Of a DNA stretch of 64,000 bases, positions 12,369 to 26,050 are shown one piece after another. The notes beneath the pieces are model-generated. The model saw only the letters and a list, made by a program, of their open reading frames with translations, had not been told where the DNA came from and did no database searches. The stretch is taken from contig MU839102.1 of the NCBI GenBank assembly GCA_030685235.1, forward strand, positions 372,001 through 436,000, given 5' to 3'. This DNA is from Copromyces sp. CBS 386.78. Its lineage: Eukaryota; Ascomycota; Sordariomycetes; Sordariales; Sordariaceae. Each line of letters begins with the position of its first letter. Position 1 is the first letter of the stretch. Position numbers and translations under genes: made by a program.

Positions 12369-13559
12369 TTTATTTCTTTAAACTTATCTTCGCTAACCTA
12401 TTATTATAATAATTTAGTACGCTTAAATATCGGTCTTCGAAAGCCCTACTAACGGTAGCGAATTTCCTTACGTTATAATTAACTTCCTTTATATTATAAT
12501 AGAGCGAATTTTATATTGCTACCCCTTTAATATAGTAAAGGGCTTTCCCTTTATTTAAATATAGGTACGTAATTTCCTTCTTTTATATTCGTAGGCGCCC
12601 GTTTAGCGATTTATATTAATTTTATTATTATACTTAAGACGGCGAAGCAATACCTTATTTATAATATTCATTTACTATATATTTAGATCCCCTATTCCTT
12701 TATTATTTATAAACCGAAGATTCGGGAAATATTTACACCCGCTATTAAATATAAAATAAGGCTTGCCGCCCGGTACGTATTTTTCCTTCTTAATTCCCGA
12801 AGTATTTTATCGGCTAACGTTCGTCGGTTAAATCCCCTTTAAATTTCTAGGGATATTTTAATACTATTAGTACTATATATTAAATATTCTTCGCTACGTT
12901 TAAGTTTATTATAACGATAATCCTTTCTATAGTAATATTATAAATGTCCTTCTATACGTTCGTATAAATATTTCGAAAGGCTTATACTTTATTAAAAATT
13001 CGTATAACCATTTTAATAAATTTATTAACGAGTAGGCGGCGACTAATTGTAATAAAATTATTTTCGGCGAACTTTTAAAAGAAATACGTTTATTACGCCG
13101 TCTCGCCTCTACTACTATAATTATTTTATATTATAATTTCCGCCCTAATATATATATAAATACTATTTAATATTCCAAAACTATAATTATATTTATTAGT
13201 AGTCTACCCCTCGCCGAATAGGCGCCTAGCGTTTTACTTTTGGTAAAAATAGCCTTAAATTAATTTATCGCTTAACGGTCGTATAAGTTCTCTATTTATT
13301 AATTTTAAAAATAAAAGAAAGACTAATACTATAAACCTCCGTTTTCTATTTATATAAAAATATAAAAATTATTATCTACCGGTTTAAAATTTGGGATTAA
13401 ATTGTATATTCTTTAATTAAGCGCCTATTATTAAATTAGGCTTTATATTACCCGCCCCGCACTATTCTTTAAATAAAATTATATTCTTAATACCTAAACT
13501 CTATATTATATTATTAATAATAAAGAAAATAACGATTATTAATCGTTAACTATTCGCTT

Positions 13560-14999
13560 TAATAATCTAATCCTTTTTCCCTCTACTCTTATCGATTTTT
13601 ATTTCTAATTCGTCCTATTAATATTTTATATTATTAGTAATTTTACTATTCGCTAACACATTTTCTTTATTTATAATATTTAAACTATCCCCGAACTTAA
13701 TATAATTACGTCCGAAAATAATGGCCTTTCCTTTAACGCTTCCCTTATTACCGATTAAGTGGTTTTTAACAATAAAAAAAATAATAATAATATTTCTTCT
13801 ATAGCTAATTCTTTAAGCGGTAGGGCTTTAAAGCTTCGTAGTTCGTCCGGTTCCTTTCGTTCTTTTTATTTATAGAATTTATTTATTTCAAATTCGTTTA
13901 ACCTTCCTTCTTTAAATAGTAAATATAGCGGTATTACTAAGCCTAATCCTAAAACTTCTCTTTAATACGCTAATTCTATATTTAATAATTTAAATAATAA
14001 TAATTTTACTTTTAATTCGATAAATATTAATACCGAATCCTTCGCCGAACCTTCGGAAGGTAGTATTTCTTTAAATTTATAACTTATCGGCGAATTATCG
14101 GTCTTTAATATACTTTTAGACCCTTTTTCGGCTATTCCTACTCTTAATTATAATTATCCCTTTACGTAATAAAATAGGGAGATTTTTATTATTAAAGGTA
14201 ATTCGGTAACTTTTATTATAAGCGGTATTTATTATCTTCCTTTAAACGATTCTTTAAGTAATAATTTTCACCCTCGTCCTAGGATTTCTATAGTATATAG
14301 TCGGTATTTTCGGTATTATTAATTTTCGTCGGAACGCCATTATATATTAACCTTTCTCCGCTAGGAAATTCGTAGGTTAGAGTCGCCTCTAAATCGCTAT
14401 ACTTCTATTATATTAACTCCCAAATTTTTTTTAAAATTTATCCTACTATAAAAGGATATAAATATTAATAGTAAAATAGGTTGGTATAATCCGAATAAAG
14501 AGTATTTATATTCGGTATAATTATTTTATAACCTTTCCGAACCTTTAATTATATAACCGACCTCTCGCTTCTTATTCGCTATTAAAAAACCTTTTACGCC
14601 CCCTTCTATATAAAAGTACTATTTTAAAGTAGGGCTTATTATAATTACCGGTTTTTCGGCGCTTCGTCCCCCTTCGGTTATATTTCTTCGTATTTTCTCT
14701 TTTTCTTTAAATATACTTTCTAAAGAATTTAATTTATTTACCCGCTTTTATAATTTAATAAACGTTAATAACCTTTATATACTAGCTTTATTATCCGAGC
14801 TTAATTTTCCTACGTCCCCGTCTATATAAAGTATAACTATTAGCGTATATTCTCCTATTATTATATAAATCGAAATAAACCCCTTTATCGGCGTTAATTC
14901 GCTATTTATTAATTAATTTAAATTACCTTCTTTTCGTCCTTTAATAGGATTTAGGATTATTATCGGCGGCCCTTCGGCTAAAATAGACCTTACTATTAT
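13560..14999 (-). pseudogene. Element 3 extra reading frame downstream of pol, unknown function
   Basis: On the minus strand one frame reads as lysine/glutamate-rich, protein-like sequence with few stops over about 1.4 kb. Readable pieces are ILAEGPPIIILNPIKGRKEG, KEKEKIRRNITEGGRSAEKP, GVKGFLIANKKREVGYIIKG and KFKEILPSEGSAKDSVLIF. A start by ATG-to-ATA change at about 14,999 is possible. The opposite strand gives the F/L/S-rich translation expected of an antisense shadow, so minus is the likelier coding strand. No gag, pol or other domain is recognised. The 11,850-13,550 part beyond it could not be read as protein. Confidence 0.45.
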
Positions 15000-15249
15000 A
15001 ATTACCCCCTTTAAATATATTTTCCCGCTCCTTTTTAAAAAGGGTAATATTTAAATACTATTTCTAATTATTTTTTAGCGCCCTTCGGTCGACTTTCCTT
15101 CGGCTTTTACTTTCGTAGCCTCGCCCTATAAGCTTAGCCGTCGTCCTTCTGCCGTTAAAAAAAGTAAAAGTAAAGATATCGGTCTTATTCCCTTTATAAT
15201 TATTTATTTAAAACTTTTTTCTAATTTTTCTATTAGTAATTAATCGCTT

Positions 15250-18200
15250 ACAGCCCGCCATTCTCCCCGGAAGTAGGATATATTTAGAACCGCTATTAGT
15301 ACTAATAGTCTTAATAAGCGTTGTAAATAGCGGGTTAATTATAGGTTTTTTTTAGTAAATTATTAAATCTTTTATTTATTTTCTAATATTTAAACCTTTT
15401 ATTCGCCTTCCTATCGGCTTCGTATTAAATTACTTAATATAAATATAATTCTTTTATAGTAAAATAGAATTTTCTTTATTTATTTTACTAATTTATATCG
15501 TTCTACTTTTTATATACTTATTATTTAATTTTCTAATATTTAGAGAGTACTTTCTACGTATTATATAAATATTTTACCGGTTTTTAAATATTATATTCGA
15601 CGGGCTATCCCGTCTATTTAATTAAAAATTCTTCGTTTACCCTTTTCCTTTAGTAATTTACGATTTCTTCTACTTTTTATTTATTTTAATCCTCTACTAA
15701 TTCTAATAGCGGTATTTCGTCGGCGATTTTATTATTAATTTTCTATAATTTAAATAGGCTTACTAGGAATACGTCGTATATCCTCTAATATTTTGTAAGT
15801 AAAATAATTCAATATATTTAGGACCTAATCCGTTTAATTATTTTAATTTTAATAAAGGTAAGTATAAATTTATAATTTTAAAAATGAAAGTTCTTAGTAA
15901 ATAATCCTATAAAGTCGTTTAATCGGAATTTAATCGGCGTATATCGTTTATTATACTCTTTCTTTTAATTTTTAATAATTTATTCCTAATATTAGCGTAT
16001 AGACTTTTATACGGCTTTTAAACGTTATAAACGCTCTTTTACTCTTTGAATTTTTAATTTGTAATATCCTTTTATATATTCGATTATATAAAAGTAAAAA
16101 TTATATAGGGCTTCGAATAGTAATATTCCTGTAATTACGTATTTAGAATTATTATAGGCGAATTTAACTTCCTATAATTAGCGGGATTATATAATACTAT
16201 CCTTTTTAATTGCGTTAATATAGAGGAATTTCTTAATTATTTAATATATTCGTTCTATTTACTTATTAATTTAAAGGTAGAATATAATAAATAACCAACG
16301 TAATATATTTCGGATTTTAATAAATTCTTTTTAAAATTCGCTAATAAATAATTTATCCCTATTGTTAATAATTTTTAAAGGGGAATTAAAATAATATTCT
16401 ACGTATTTATAGAGGAGATTAACTATTTCCGCGGCGTTAAAAGTCTTTTTAATAAGTATTATTATTACGAATTTTGTAAACTAATCGACGATAATTAAAA
16501 TAATATTGTATATATTATTATAAGGCACTTAATTCGGCGGTAAGTTAATAATAAAATTTATATTAATTTCCTAAAAAAATTATTTTAATAATAATAAAAA
16601 TTGTAAATTTCTTTAAGGCTTATATTTAAATTGTTATATTCTTTAATATAATTCGTATTTATTAATATATTCCTTTACGTTGGTAGCGAAATTTTTTTAA
16701 TAGAATTTTCTTTTAATTAAGTTTAGTATTTTAAAAATATTTATATAATTTACTTTTAGGTTATTATAATAATTACGTAGGAATTCCTTACGTAGTAAAC
16801 CCTTATTAAAGATTATTAACCGTCCTTTAAATTATAAAACCCTTTAATCGTTTAATTTATATTCTTTAATTATAAAGCTTTTTACTCGTACGGCCGCTGT
16901 TAAATTAATAATATTAAAATTTTTAAATTAAAATTCTTTTATAATAATATAAAATTCTTAATTCTCTTTAATTACGAAGGGGTATTCCTTACGTAAAATC
17001 TTCTTAATAATCTTTCTAAATAAGATTTAGGGAAATAGATTATCCTTCGGTTCGGTCTCCTATATCCGACGGATCGCCGACTGGGTAACTTTTTTAATTT
17101 ATTTAATAAATAAATAAATTATAAACCGTTTCTTATATACGTAAAAGAATTTTACTTCGAATATTTTCTTTATTTCGAAGGAAAATTATTATATTAGCCC
17201 TAATTTCTGTTAAAATATTAATAAAACGTCGCCGTATTTTATTTCCCCCTTTATATAATTTAATTTTTTAAATAGACCGTCCGCCGGGTTAATTTTACCC
17301 GGTTAGTAAATAATATTAAAATTAAATTACGATAATTGATATACCTACCGTACGAACCTCCCTCGGAAATCCTTCGCCGGTAATTCGATAATATCTATTA
17401 ATACCTAATAATCTATAAAGATTTAAAACTTTTAAAATAATCTTTCTAAATAATAGTTCTAATATTCTAAATTCGTAATAATTATAAAGAATTCCTATTA
17501 ACTTATATACCAATATTATTCTATCTCCGTAAATTTCTTTAAAAAAAAAGTTACTAGATATTATTAATCGCCTATTTTCTAGGATAAAATACCTAAAATA
17601 ACTTTTACCGAAATATTTATTTCTACCTATATTTCCTTCAACTAATTTTAATATCGGAAAATAGGCGCCGACGCGAAATTTTTTTTAAATATTTTAAACG
17701 CTTTATCGGCTACCTTTAATTATTTAAAAAGCTCTTTCTTCCTCCCGTTTTAACTTCCTTTTAAAAAATCCGTTAGCGGGGCTACTAATTTAGAATACTA
17801 ATAAATAAACCGCCGATAAAAGTTCGCAAACCCTAAAAATACCTATATATTATAGAAGGATTTTAGCCTAAGCTACTCTTTAACTGCCTTTACTCTCTTA
17901 AAGTCTATTATAATACTTTAAATTATAATTCGGTAACCGAAGAAATTTATATATTCCTTATAAAATTTATATTTAAATAATTTTATATAGAATTAAATAT
18001 CCTTTAAATGCTCGAATATTAATTATAAATACTTATTATATTCCTCTTTATTCTATAAAAATATAAAGATATTATTAAAGTAAATAATATAAATCTTATT
18101 AACTAAACCCGCTAAAACTCTATATATATACATTTAAAAAGTAGCCGGGGCGTTAATTAGGTTAAATAGTATAACTATATATTCGAAATATCTATATCAG

Positions 18201-19120
18201 ATTTTAAATGCTATTTTCTACTTATCCCCTTCTTTAATACGGATTTTATAATAGGCTTTTCTTAAATCGATTTTAGAAAAGACTTTAGCGCCCGCTAAAC
18301 GATTTATTAATTCGCCGATTAACGGAAATAAATAGCGGTTTTTAATAGTAACTTTATTAAATTTATAGTAATTTATATAAAACTATAGGGAATTATCCTT
18401 TTTAAATATAAATAAAATTGGCGCCCCTACTAGGCTATTTAAATACTAAATCCGTCCGGTTTATAAATTTTCTTTTAAATAATTGCGGAGTGTATTTAAT
18501 TAAATTTTTAATAAAAAGTAAATCGCTTTTTCTAATATAATTTCCTTTTCTTTAATTTTAATAGTATATTCTGTATTAGGGAGGGTAAGGAGCGTTTTAG
18601 CCCCTTCCTCCGAAAAATAAAATTTAAATTCCTTTAATACTGGTAAAATTATTATTAACCCGTCGGTAATATCTTCTTTATCTTTATTAATATTTTTAAA
18701 GGTAAATCTTAAAGGATTATATACCGCCGTTATAAAAGCGATAAATGCCTTTTCGCCTTATATTATTTTATATACGAAAGATTTTAAATCCGTTATTTAA
18801 AATTTATTAAATTCGAATTTATTACTACGTATATATATATAATAATACTTTCCGAATTTATATTTAATATTAATATTAATAGTAATAATATACGTATATC
18901 TCTATAAATAATATAAAACAATTATATTATTTTTTATTCTTAATTATTTATATCTTTTAATAAGAAAATAACTTTAAAAACTCTATAATACTTTATTTTT
19001 CCGCCGTTCGTACTTATAAATATAAATATTACTATAATTGCAACCTACTTTAACTTATACCTCTTAACGAAATTTTTATAAATTATATTAACTTCCGCGC
19101 CCGTATTTAAATCTATATCG
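15250..19120 (-). pseudogene. Element 3 pol relic (protease, RT, RNase H, integrase)
   Basis: The protease active site reads NTGAEVN (from DTGA-type) at about 19,080-19,115. The RT catalytic box reads YFNN at 18,071-18,082. The integrase C-terminal half is readable near 16,300-16,100, where STFKL replaces the STAYHPQT-type motif. Many TAA/TAG codons interrupt the frame. The order on the minus strand is normal for Ty3/gypsy pol. The exact 3' end of pol could not be placed. Confidence 0.7.
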
Positions 19121-19159
19121 ACCTCTTATTAGCGACCCTTCGGCATTATTACTATTACT

Positions 19160-20950
19160 ATTATTTTTACTAGGCTATCTCTTCCGGCCGTTTTAAAATT
19201 AATAACCTCTTTAAACGACGGTTTATTTAAAGGGTTTAATTTTTTAACGATATTAAAGAATTAAATAATTCTTTAATCTTCTTAAAATCCTCTAATAATT
19301 TATTAATTAAAATACTTTAAACCGCCGCTCTTTCGCGCAGTTTATACCTATCTATTTTAAACTTTTTAGGGTAATCTCGGGTAATGTATCCCTTTTCTTA
19401 ATAATTATAATATTTCTACTAAAAAATTCGTAAACTTAACTCCTATTTATCTTAAAACCGGTCTCTCTTCTAATAATTCTAGGAAGAATATTACCAATCC
19501 CGGTTTTACTCCAATCAATCGCCGTAATTATTATTATACTATTTCGAACGGTTATTATCCCGAGGTTTCGGGGAACTTTCCTTCCTTCTTTATTTTTATT
19601 CGGCGTCTTTTATTTATTACGCTAAAGCCTTCTACGTAACTTCCTATATATTAGCGATAAAGATATTTAAAGTTTCGAAATATTATTTAATTTTAAGTAT
19701 TAATTTAAAAAAGAAAGTATAAATAATATCTTTATTATTCTTAATATCCTATCTAAACTTTTAATAATAAGTATTAAACTTTTCGAAGAAGATTTATAAG
19801 TTTTCGTTATCCTTCTAATATATATTATAAATTTCAGCCCGGATATTTATTTCGTAATATTTAAATATAATATATTTTTTATATACGAATTTAAAAAACT
19901 TTTCCTATATAGCGTCCCGTCTTTTATTTTTATTATCCCGCAATATAATAGCGAAGGCTTACTATAATATAACTAACTTTTCTTCTATATAGGTTTATAC
20001 TTATAAAATCTTTTAATAGTTGTTAGCGTTTTTTTATATTCGGTTACCGTTTTATAAGCCTTTAATTTAATTTTCAATTTTAGTATTAATATTAAATATA
20101 ATAAAATAATAGATATTATACGTAGGAATTTTCGTATTAAGAGCCCGATTAATCTTTTCTTATATTATAATTTAAATAATCGCTTACAATTCCCTTAATA
20201 TAATAATTAATTTATAAGGGTCGAAGTCGTCGATAATTAAATAATAGTATTTGCGAGCGGGGTATCTTTTTAATTACCTTTAGTAATTTTTATCGTTCTC
20301 TAATTATAAAGGACTATAAGACTTATTTTAAATTAGTATAAACGATCGTATAAACAATTAGGATTTAGCGCAATCTTCTAATTAAATAAAAGGATTACAA
20401 TTATAACGCCGGGTCGGCTAAACCTTTTTACGTAGCGAATAAAAACGATTACAATAGTATATAGGAATATTAAAACGGTATTATAATATATATTTCACTC
20501 TCCGTTCGGGGGAATAATATTTATAGCGCTAATAAGGATTGCGCGATTTGTAAACGTATAAAATATATAAATATTTAGAATAATAACGTTTTTAACGCCG
20601 TTTCGGCGAAGTTCCCCGTATAAAAATACTTTTAAATTCTAATTCCAGAATTTAATTAATTATAATTATAATAGACTTTACGTCGATATACTATTCTTTA
20701 ATTTAAGTTGTAGGGCCGTTAAGTTCGTCGGTCGGCTATTTATTGGCGAATTAATAATTATTTATTTAATTATTAGTAGTATTACCCCGAACTTTAGCGG
20801 CGTTATAGGTCTCTTCGCCCGATTTTTCCGGATAGCCTTAATTTAGTATAGGTTCGTCCGGGTTAACTTTACGCTTTAAAAAGCGCCCACGGCGACGTAC
20901 TATACTTCGGGTACCGGTACCTTCTTTTCGTATACTAACTATATTCCCTG
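19160..20950 (-). pseudogene. Element 3 gag relic with zinc knuckle
   Basis: A nucleocapsid-type knuckle at about 19,375-19,425 reads KYYNYxEKGYITRDYPKKFK. This is a C-x2-C-x4-H-x4-C motif in which the cysteines and the histidine have all become tyrosine (TGC/CAC to TAC/TAT transitions, as RIP gives). Upstream gag sequence extends toward the 5' LTR with many stops. Confidence 0.65.
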
Positions 20951-21059
20951 CCTTTATAAATAAATATTTAGGAAGTTAAAGAATTATAAAATTTTAGTAT
21001 AATAGGGTGGGAAATACTTTAATATACGAAGTAAATCTATTCTTACTAAAAGACTTTAA

Positions 21060-21087
21060 CCTAACCGGTTAGAAAGGACCGGTTAGG
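21060..21087. other. Perfect 10-bp inverted repeat beside the element 3 5' LTR
   Basis: CCTAACCGGT and ACCGGTTAGG flank an 8-nt loop, exactly at the inner (primer-binding) edge of the right LTR. Only one arm has a partial counterpart at the left LTR (ggactagttaagc). Confidence 0.7.
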
Positions 21088-21277
21088 CTATAAAGGTTTT
21101 TATATTCGTACGAACTTTCAATAGGCCCGGCCTTCGGCGCTCGTATTCCGACCGAGCGCCTCTACCCTTATTAATCTCGCTTATTAAACCTATTCTATAT
21201 CCTATATTAGGTTAGGCTTGGTAGCCTTGCCCCGTATCGGCCTGTCCTAGGCCTCCTGCTCCATATCCTTATATATA
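21070..21277 (-). repeat. Element 3 right (5') LTR
   Basis: It is the direct-repeat partner of 11,626-11,826. It runs from aaggaccggttaggc through the shared core to atatccttata. It carries fewer transitions in its 3' half than the left copy. Confidence 0.85.
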
Positions 21278-21661
21278 GGTCGAGTAGGGAGGTAGTAGAA
21301 AGAGTATAATATTATAGCGGCGGTACTACTTATAAAATTCGATAGTATAATAACTTCTATAGTTATTAAATAAGAGGAAACGTTTCTCCTCCTTATTAAG
21401 AAAGCGAGAGTACTCCTCCTAATAATCAAACTAATTTAGAGCGAGTTAGTTATCGATATAGCTATTGGGCAAGGTAGCGAATACGTTATATCTATCGAGA
21501 CAATTATTAATATAGTTTTTAGTAATATTTATACCCGGCAAAATAATAAAGGCGGGTACGGTACGGCTAGAAGTAGAAATATATTCAACGATTATAATAA
21601 GTTCGCATACGTTTAGGTTGGCTATATAAATAATAGGGATTTTAACGTAATTTTAGATTAT
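21278..21661 (+). pseudogene. Unassigned degraded coding sequence that is the target of element 4
   Basis: Forward translation at about 21,460-21,661 looks protein-like, for example AIGQGSEYVISIETIINIVF and NNKGGYGTARSRNIFNDYNK. It stops at the element 4 insertion. It may be part of another retroelement gag, but I cannot name it. Confidence 0.35.
21657..21661. repeat. Target site duplication of element 4, left copy
   Basis: ATTAT directly precedes the TG of the left LTR and matches 32,662-32,666 after the right LTR. A 5-bp duplication is usual for LTR retrotransposon integration. Confidence 0.85.
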
Positions 21662-21854
21662 TGTAAGAAGAAGAGAGCCAGAGGGCAGGAGGCCTACACC
21701 TTGGGAATGCACCTTGGGGAACAGGCAAATACTACTATAACATACTCTAATATTTATAGCTCGGAGAGTACAAAGCTTTTCTCCTCTCTCTTCTTCTTCT
21801 AAATCAATTATATACAATCATATCAATTATAGTTGCACGGGTTTTCTTCTTACA
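21662..21854 (+). repeat. Element 4 5' LTR (193 bp)
   Basis: It begins TGTAAGAAGAA and ends TTCTTCTTACA, an inverted terminal repeat in the TG...CA form. It is collinear with 32,469-32,661. Internal sequence starts with atagtgcct, where a primer binding site is expected. Confidence 0.92.
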
Positions 21855-22051
21855 ATAGTGCCTAATAATAAGAATATTAAACTACTATACTATACCTTTC
21901 TTATCTATTTTAAATTCTATTTTAACTCGACGCGTAGCTCGACGCAACCCCTACACCATTAATTACATATCGTCTAACCGACCTAATTACAATATTCTAA
22001 TTAATTATACCCAACTTAATTACCGTATTAATTATTTATATTAAACCTAAT

Positions 22052-25000
22052 ATAAATAATCCGGAAATTAAAGATCTATATTATATTATAAATTTCATTT
22101 ATCTCAACCCTAAAATTAAATAGGTATTATACCTCCCTAAATACAAACGCAACGTATTTAACTAAATTATTAAAGCCCTGCCTAACTTAAATAATACCGT
22201 ATTAATTTTAACCGTTATATAAATTATATAATAGGCCTAACGGATAAACCTAGCGCCCTACCCCGATAATTAGGTATTAAATTATTATATTCCCAAATAA
22301 TTATTTAAAAAAGCTATTAAAAATACTATTAATAATACTACGGCGGAACGTATACTACTTCTACTATTACTTTAAATTCAATAAGATCGTAACGAAATAA
22401 TTATACCCAATAAGGAAGCCGTAACCGAATTAATTACGCTAATAGCGCCCCTCCTACTAGTTTATCCCTATAACCAACTATTCCAACCCTAATAAATTTA
22501 ACTACGTAATAAATAATAGGTTATCTAGAATAGCTCTCGAATTAAAGATTCGCCGGATAACGACGCTAACTATTTTTTATATAGGGAAGAATAATACCTA
22601 GCCCCTATATAATATAATAATACCCCTATTAAAAATAATTATAATAAAGATTTGCCGGCTTTCCTAAGCTAAAGTATTGTAATTAAAAGCTCGCCTAGCA
22701 ACGGAAAAAATATTTTATTTAAATTCGATAACTAATCCTTCTACAATTCGATATTAGAACTATTTTCGTCGCCAAACATCGAACCTTATTACCTAAAGAA
22801 CGAAAGCGATAAATAGCAATTTATCGGTCCCTAAATCCTAATATATTAAATATAAAATTACTAATACTTATATAAATTAAATTCTATCCCCAACTATAAA
22901 GGAAGCGTTATACCTACTTTCGCCAATTTAATAGGAATTTCCCGTAATTAAATATAAATACCCTAACCGAATAATATTTAATTAAAAATATATACCTATA
23001 ATTTAAGAGCTATAAAATAGGATATAAAAAATACGCTACTTTATTAATAAGAATTAGAAAGGGATATAGAAATAGAAGTTCTAGCCGAATACCTAAATAT
23101 AGAAATAACTATTATTCGAAGGCAACCTCAAATAAAAACTAACAAAGTCTAATATAACGAAGGTTAGTAGATTAATAGTAATTTAACCTAATATAACCTA
23201 AATTAATAAGCTAAAATAAAAAATACCTTAATAATAAACGCGCTATAAATATTTACGCAAGCCTAATTATATAATATAAATATATATTAAAATTATCCGA
23301 AATAAATTTCGGCGGGCTCGGATATTTTAATAACCGACGCGCCCTCCGAATCCAATATATTAGTAAGAGCGATAGAAATATTAATAAAGCGAATAACCGA
23401 TTATTCAACTAATTTTAATTTTAAATAAATATTATTAAAAGAAAGATTATCTTCGGTCCTAGGTAAAAAATAACTACCCTATTCCTTATTTACCAATATA
23501 TAAACTAGAGTAGAAATTGTATTAAAATCGTCGGGTAATAATAAAATCGATTAGCCTAGCCCCCGCAATAAATTAAATAATACTATCGTACAATTTCTAA
23601 TATCGTTAATAGAAGTATAAGAAGGGTAAAACTAAACCTAAATAGCTAACGTACAATAATTCTACAGATTTCGTTAATTAACAAACCAATTTACAAAAAG
23701 AAAGGACAATATAGCAGGGCCCTAGGAAAACTATAAAACCGACCGTAAACGGCCACTACCTAACTTAAGCTTAAAGTTAAAACCGCCGATTAAAATAATA
23801 AAGTTCGGCCGACCTATAAAAATCAACGTCGTTCCTACTATTATAAAACTAATTAGTAAGAATAAAAGAAAGAAACTGGAAAAATAAATATCGTAGGCGC
23901 TATTAAATCTAATTAATACCCTAAGTCTAAAAATTAAACCTCTCCCCCAACTTTGTATACTCTATTACAACCTTCGAAACTTTCTAAATATTAACTAAAT
24001 TAGGCCTATAATTATTAAACGACGTTCAATCTCCTCGAACGTATTCGGCCTACTACTTAGAAATTAATAGATTACTAAACTACCACTTAATTCCCAAACT
24101 TCGCTATTAAATAAAAAGGTACTATATAAAGATTATATTTACCGGATATTGGTAAGGCTCTAGAAAGTAATTAATAAACGGCGATTAATATAAAGACTAA
24201 TTATAGTAAATAACTAATATAACGAATATTTAGAAGGTAATCCGCTAAGGGATAATTAAGAAGGTAATTAAAATAATAATTATATAGAAAATAATTTAAA
24301 TAATAATAAAGAAGAATACTATATCACTAAAATTATAAAAGCCGCCGGCAAATTCTAAAATAATAAATTCGATTATTTAATTCGCAATTTCGTTAAAGTA
24401 ATTACTATTATTTCGCTAAACGGCTAGAAAATTACTATAATCGGCTACTTCTAGCCAAATACTAAGGAAAAGGATAATAATATAAGTAGAGATTATTTCT
24501 ACTATAAAAATAAAACGTACTATACCTCTCCTTATTTATTTATTAAAATAATTCGAAATAATACTATAAATAATAAAACTAAAGAAGATATATTACGCCG
24601 CAATTTATACTAGCTATTCGTCGGGGGAGCCAAAATATAGTATATAAACTAGCTTAACGTTAAAAAAAGAGCCGCAATTAAATAAAGTCTTAATACATAA
24701 TTTATTGAAATATTAATACGCTAGAAGATACTCCGCGCCTAAGTATTAACTAAATTCAATTCTTTATAATATTCCTATAATAACTACCGTACCGGTAAGC
24801 CTATACATAACTTAATAATAGAAATTGTCCACTATTTAAAGGAATTAAAAAAAAAGGATATTAGAATATATATAACCTATATCTATAATACTCTATATCC
24901 CAGCTTTAAAAATACCATTTAAGAACCTTTAAACAATATATCCTTAAATAACTAACTTATTTATTTAAATCGTTATTCGGAAACCTACTATATAAAGATT

Positions 25001-26050
25001 ATCGATAACCTAAGTAAATATAGTAATAACTTTAATAAACGTATACTTAAGGCCTAACTAGAAAGTAAACTCCCATTTATAAAGGCGATAAAAGCAGTAA
25101 ATTTTATTCGCTAGGAGGAGCCTAAAGAGACCGACTAGTACAATAGAATATATTAGGGGCAAGATAATAGAAATACCCTATATTCTTTAAACTATTATAG
25201 CAGTTTATCTTCTAATTATTACGGTTCTTTATTTTTTAATTATTACGGAGGCCCGTTTTTATCCGCCGGCTACCGTAGTAATTTATCTTCTAATTATCGC
25301 GGAGGCCCGTCTTTATATTTTAGCTACCGTAGTAATTTATTTTCAACCTACCGCGGAAGATCATTTTCGTCTTTTAATTATTATAGAAATTCATTAAGAA
25401 GTTACTATAGAAGTTTATTAGGAAGTTATTACAAAGGCTTTTATTAAAGCGGATCGTTTTACAATAGCAGGAATAATTTACGCGGATGGCGAAGGGAGCA
25501 TCGACCCTATAAACGTATATACCGCCATTTCTTAAAGTTCGGCCCTCCTTATAACAGAGTTTACTCGGTAATTAACGAACAATAAACCTATAGACCGGTA
25601 AATAAACCTAATTTAAAAGGCAAATATTTACTATAAAATAGCTACGACGAAATTAGCGTATACTATAACTCTAGGGATAAAGAAGTATATTTAGCCGAAG
25701 AAGCATATATTTCATCGACCAATAAAGTAATTATAAATATTAATAGCGAAAATAAATCCGGTTTAACTTATATAAATGCCTTAAATACATCGCATCGAAT
25801 ATATTTAAAATATAACGAATACTTCGCAATACGAACCAATATATTCACCTATATCTTTACAAATTCATACACACAGCCAAAGCCCTTAAAGTTAAGGCTA
25901 TACAATAAAAAGGTCGCTTCCCCTATAGCCGTTAAACCAATAATTAACAGCCTTCAACCAACCGTTAACTACGTAATAATCGCAACAGAAAGCAAATAAG
26001 CAATAAAAATATTTAGGGCGGCGGAATAACCAAACAGAAATTCTATAATT
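22052..26050 (+). pseudogene. Element 4 gag region (very long) with YRG/RGG-like repeats
   Basis: The same frame as pol can be followed from a likely start at 22,052 (ATG now ATA, then AAT AAT CCG) through more than 1,200 codons before the protease. Protein-like pieces include KIIKAAGKFQNNKFDYLIRN and NFVKVITIISLNG at about 24,330-24,420. No zinc knuckle was found. Instead a tandem Y/S/R/G-rich segment lies at about 25,190-25,470. The gag/protease border is arbitrary because there is no frame change. Gag of this class is usually only a few hundred residues, so the length is unusual. Confidence 0.65.
25190..25470 (+). repeat. Tandem Y-R-G/G-G-P repeat in element 4 gag
   Basis: Units of roughly 60-70 bp encode variants of YRSNLSSNYRGGPS. 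Several copies are recognisable, ending in SYYRSLLGSYYKG. The Arg-Gly rich character suggests an RGG-type RNA-binding segment in place of a zinc knuckle (inference). Confidence 0.65.

Larger units (their letters stand above)
11626..21277 (-). mobile_element. Element 3: RIP-degraded Ty3/gypsy retrotransposon with LTRs
   Basis: Direct repeats of about 205 bp lie at about 11,626-11,826 and 21,070-21,277. The left copy is followed inward by ctatccccccctctag, the complement of a polypurine tract, so the element is oriented minus with its 3' LTR on the left. Reading from right to left I find gag with a zinc knuckle (about 19,380-19,420), an aspartic protease (about 19,080-19,115), RT (about 18,800-17,600), integrase (about 16,700-15,700) and then a long extra frame. 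No clean target duplication is visible, so insertion edges are approximate. The total of about 9.65 kb is long for the class. Confidence 0.8.
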
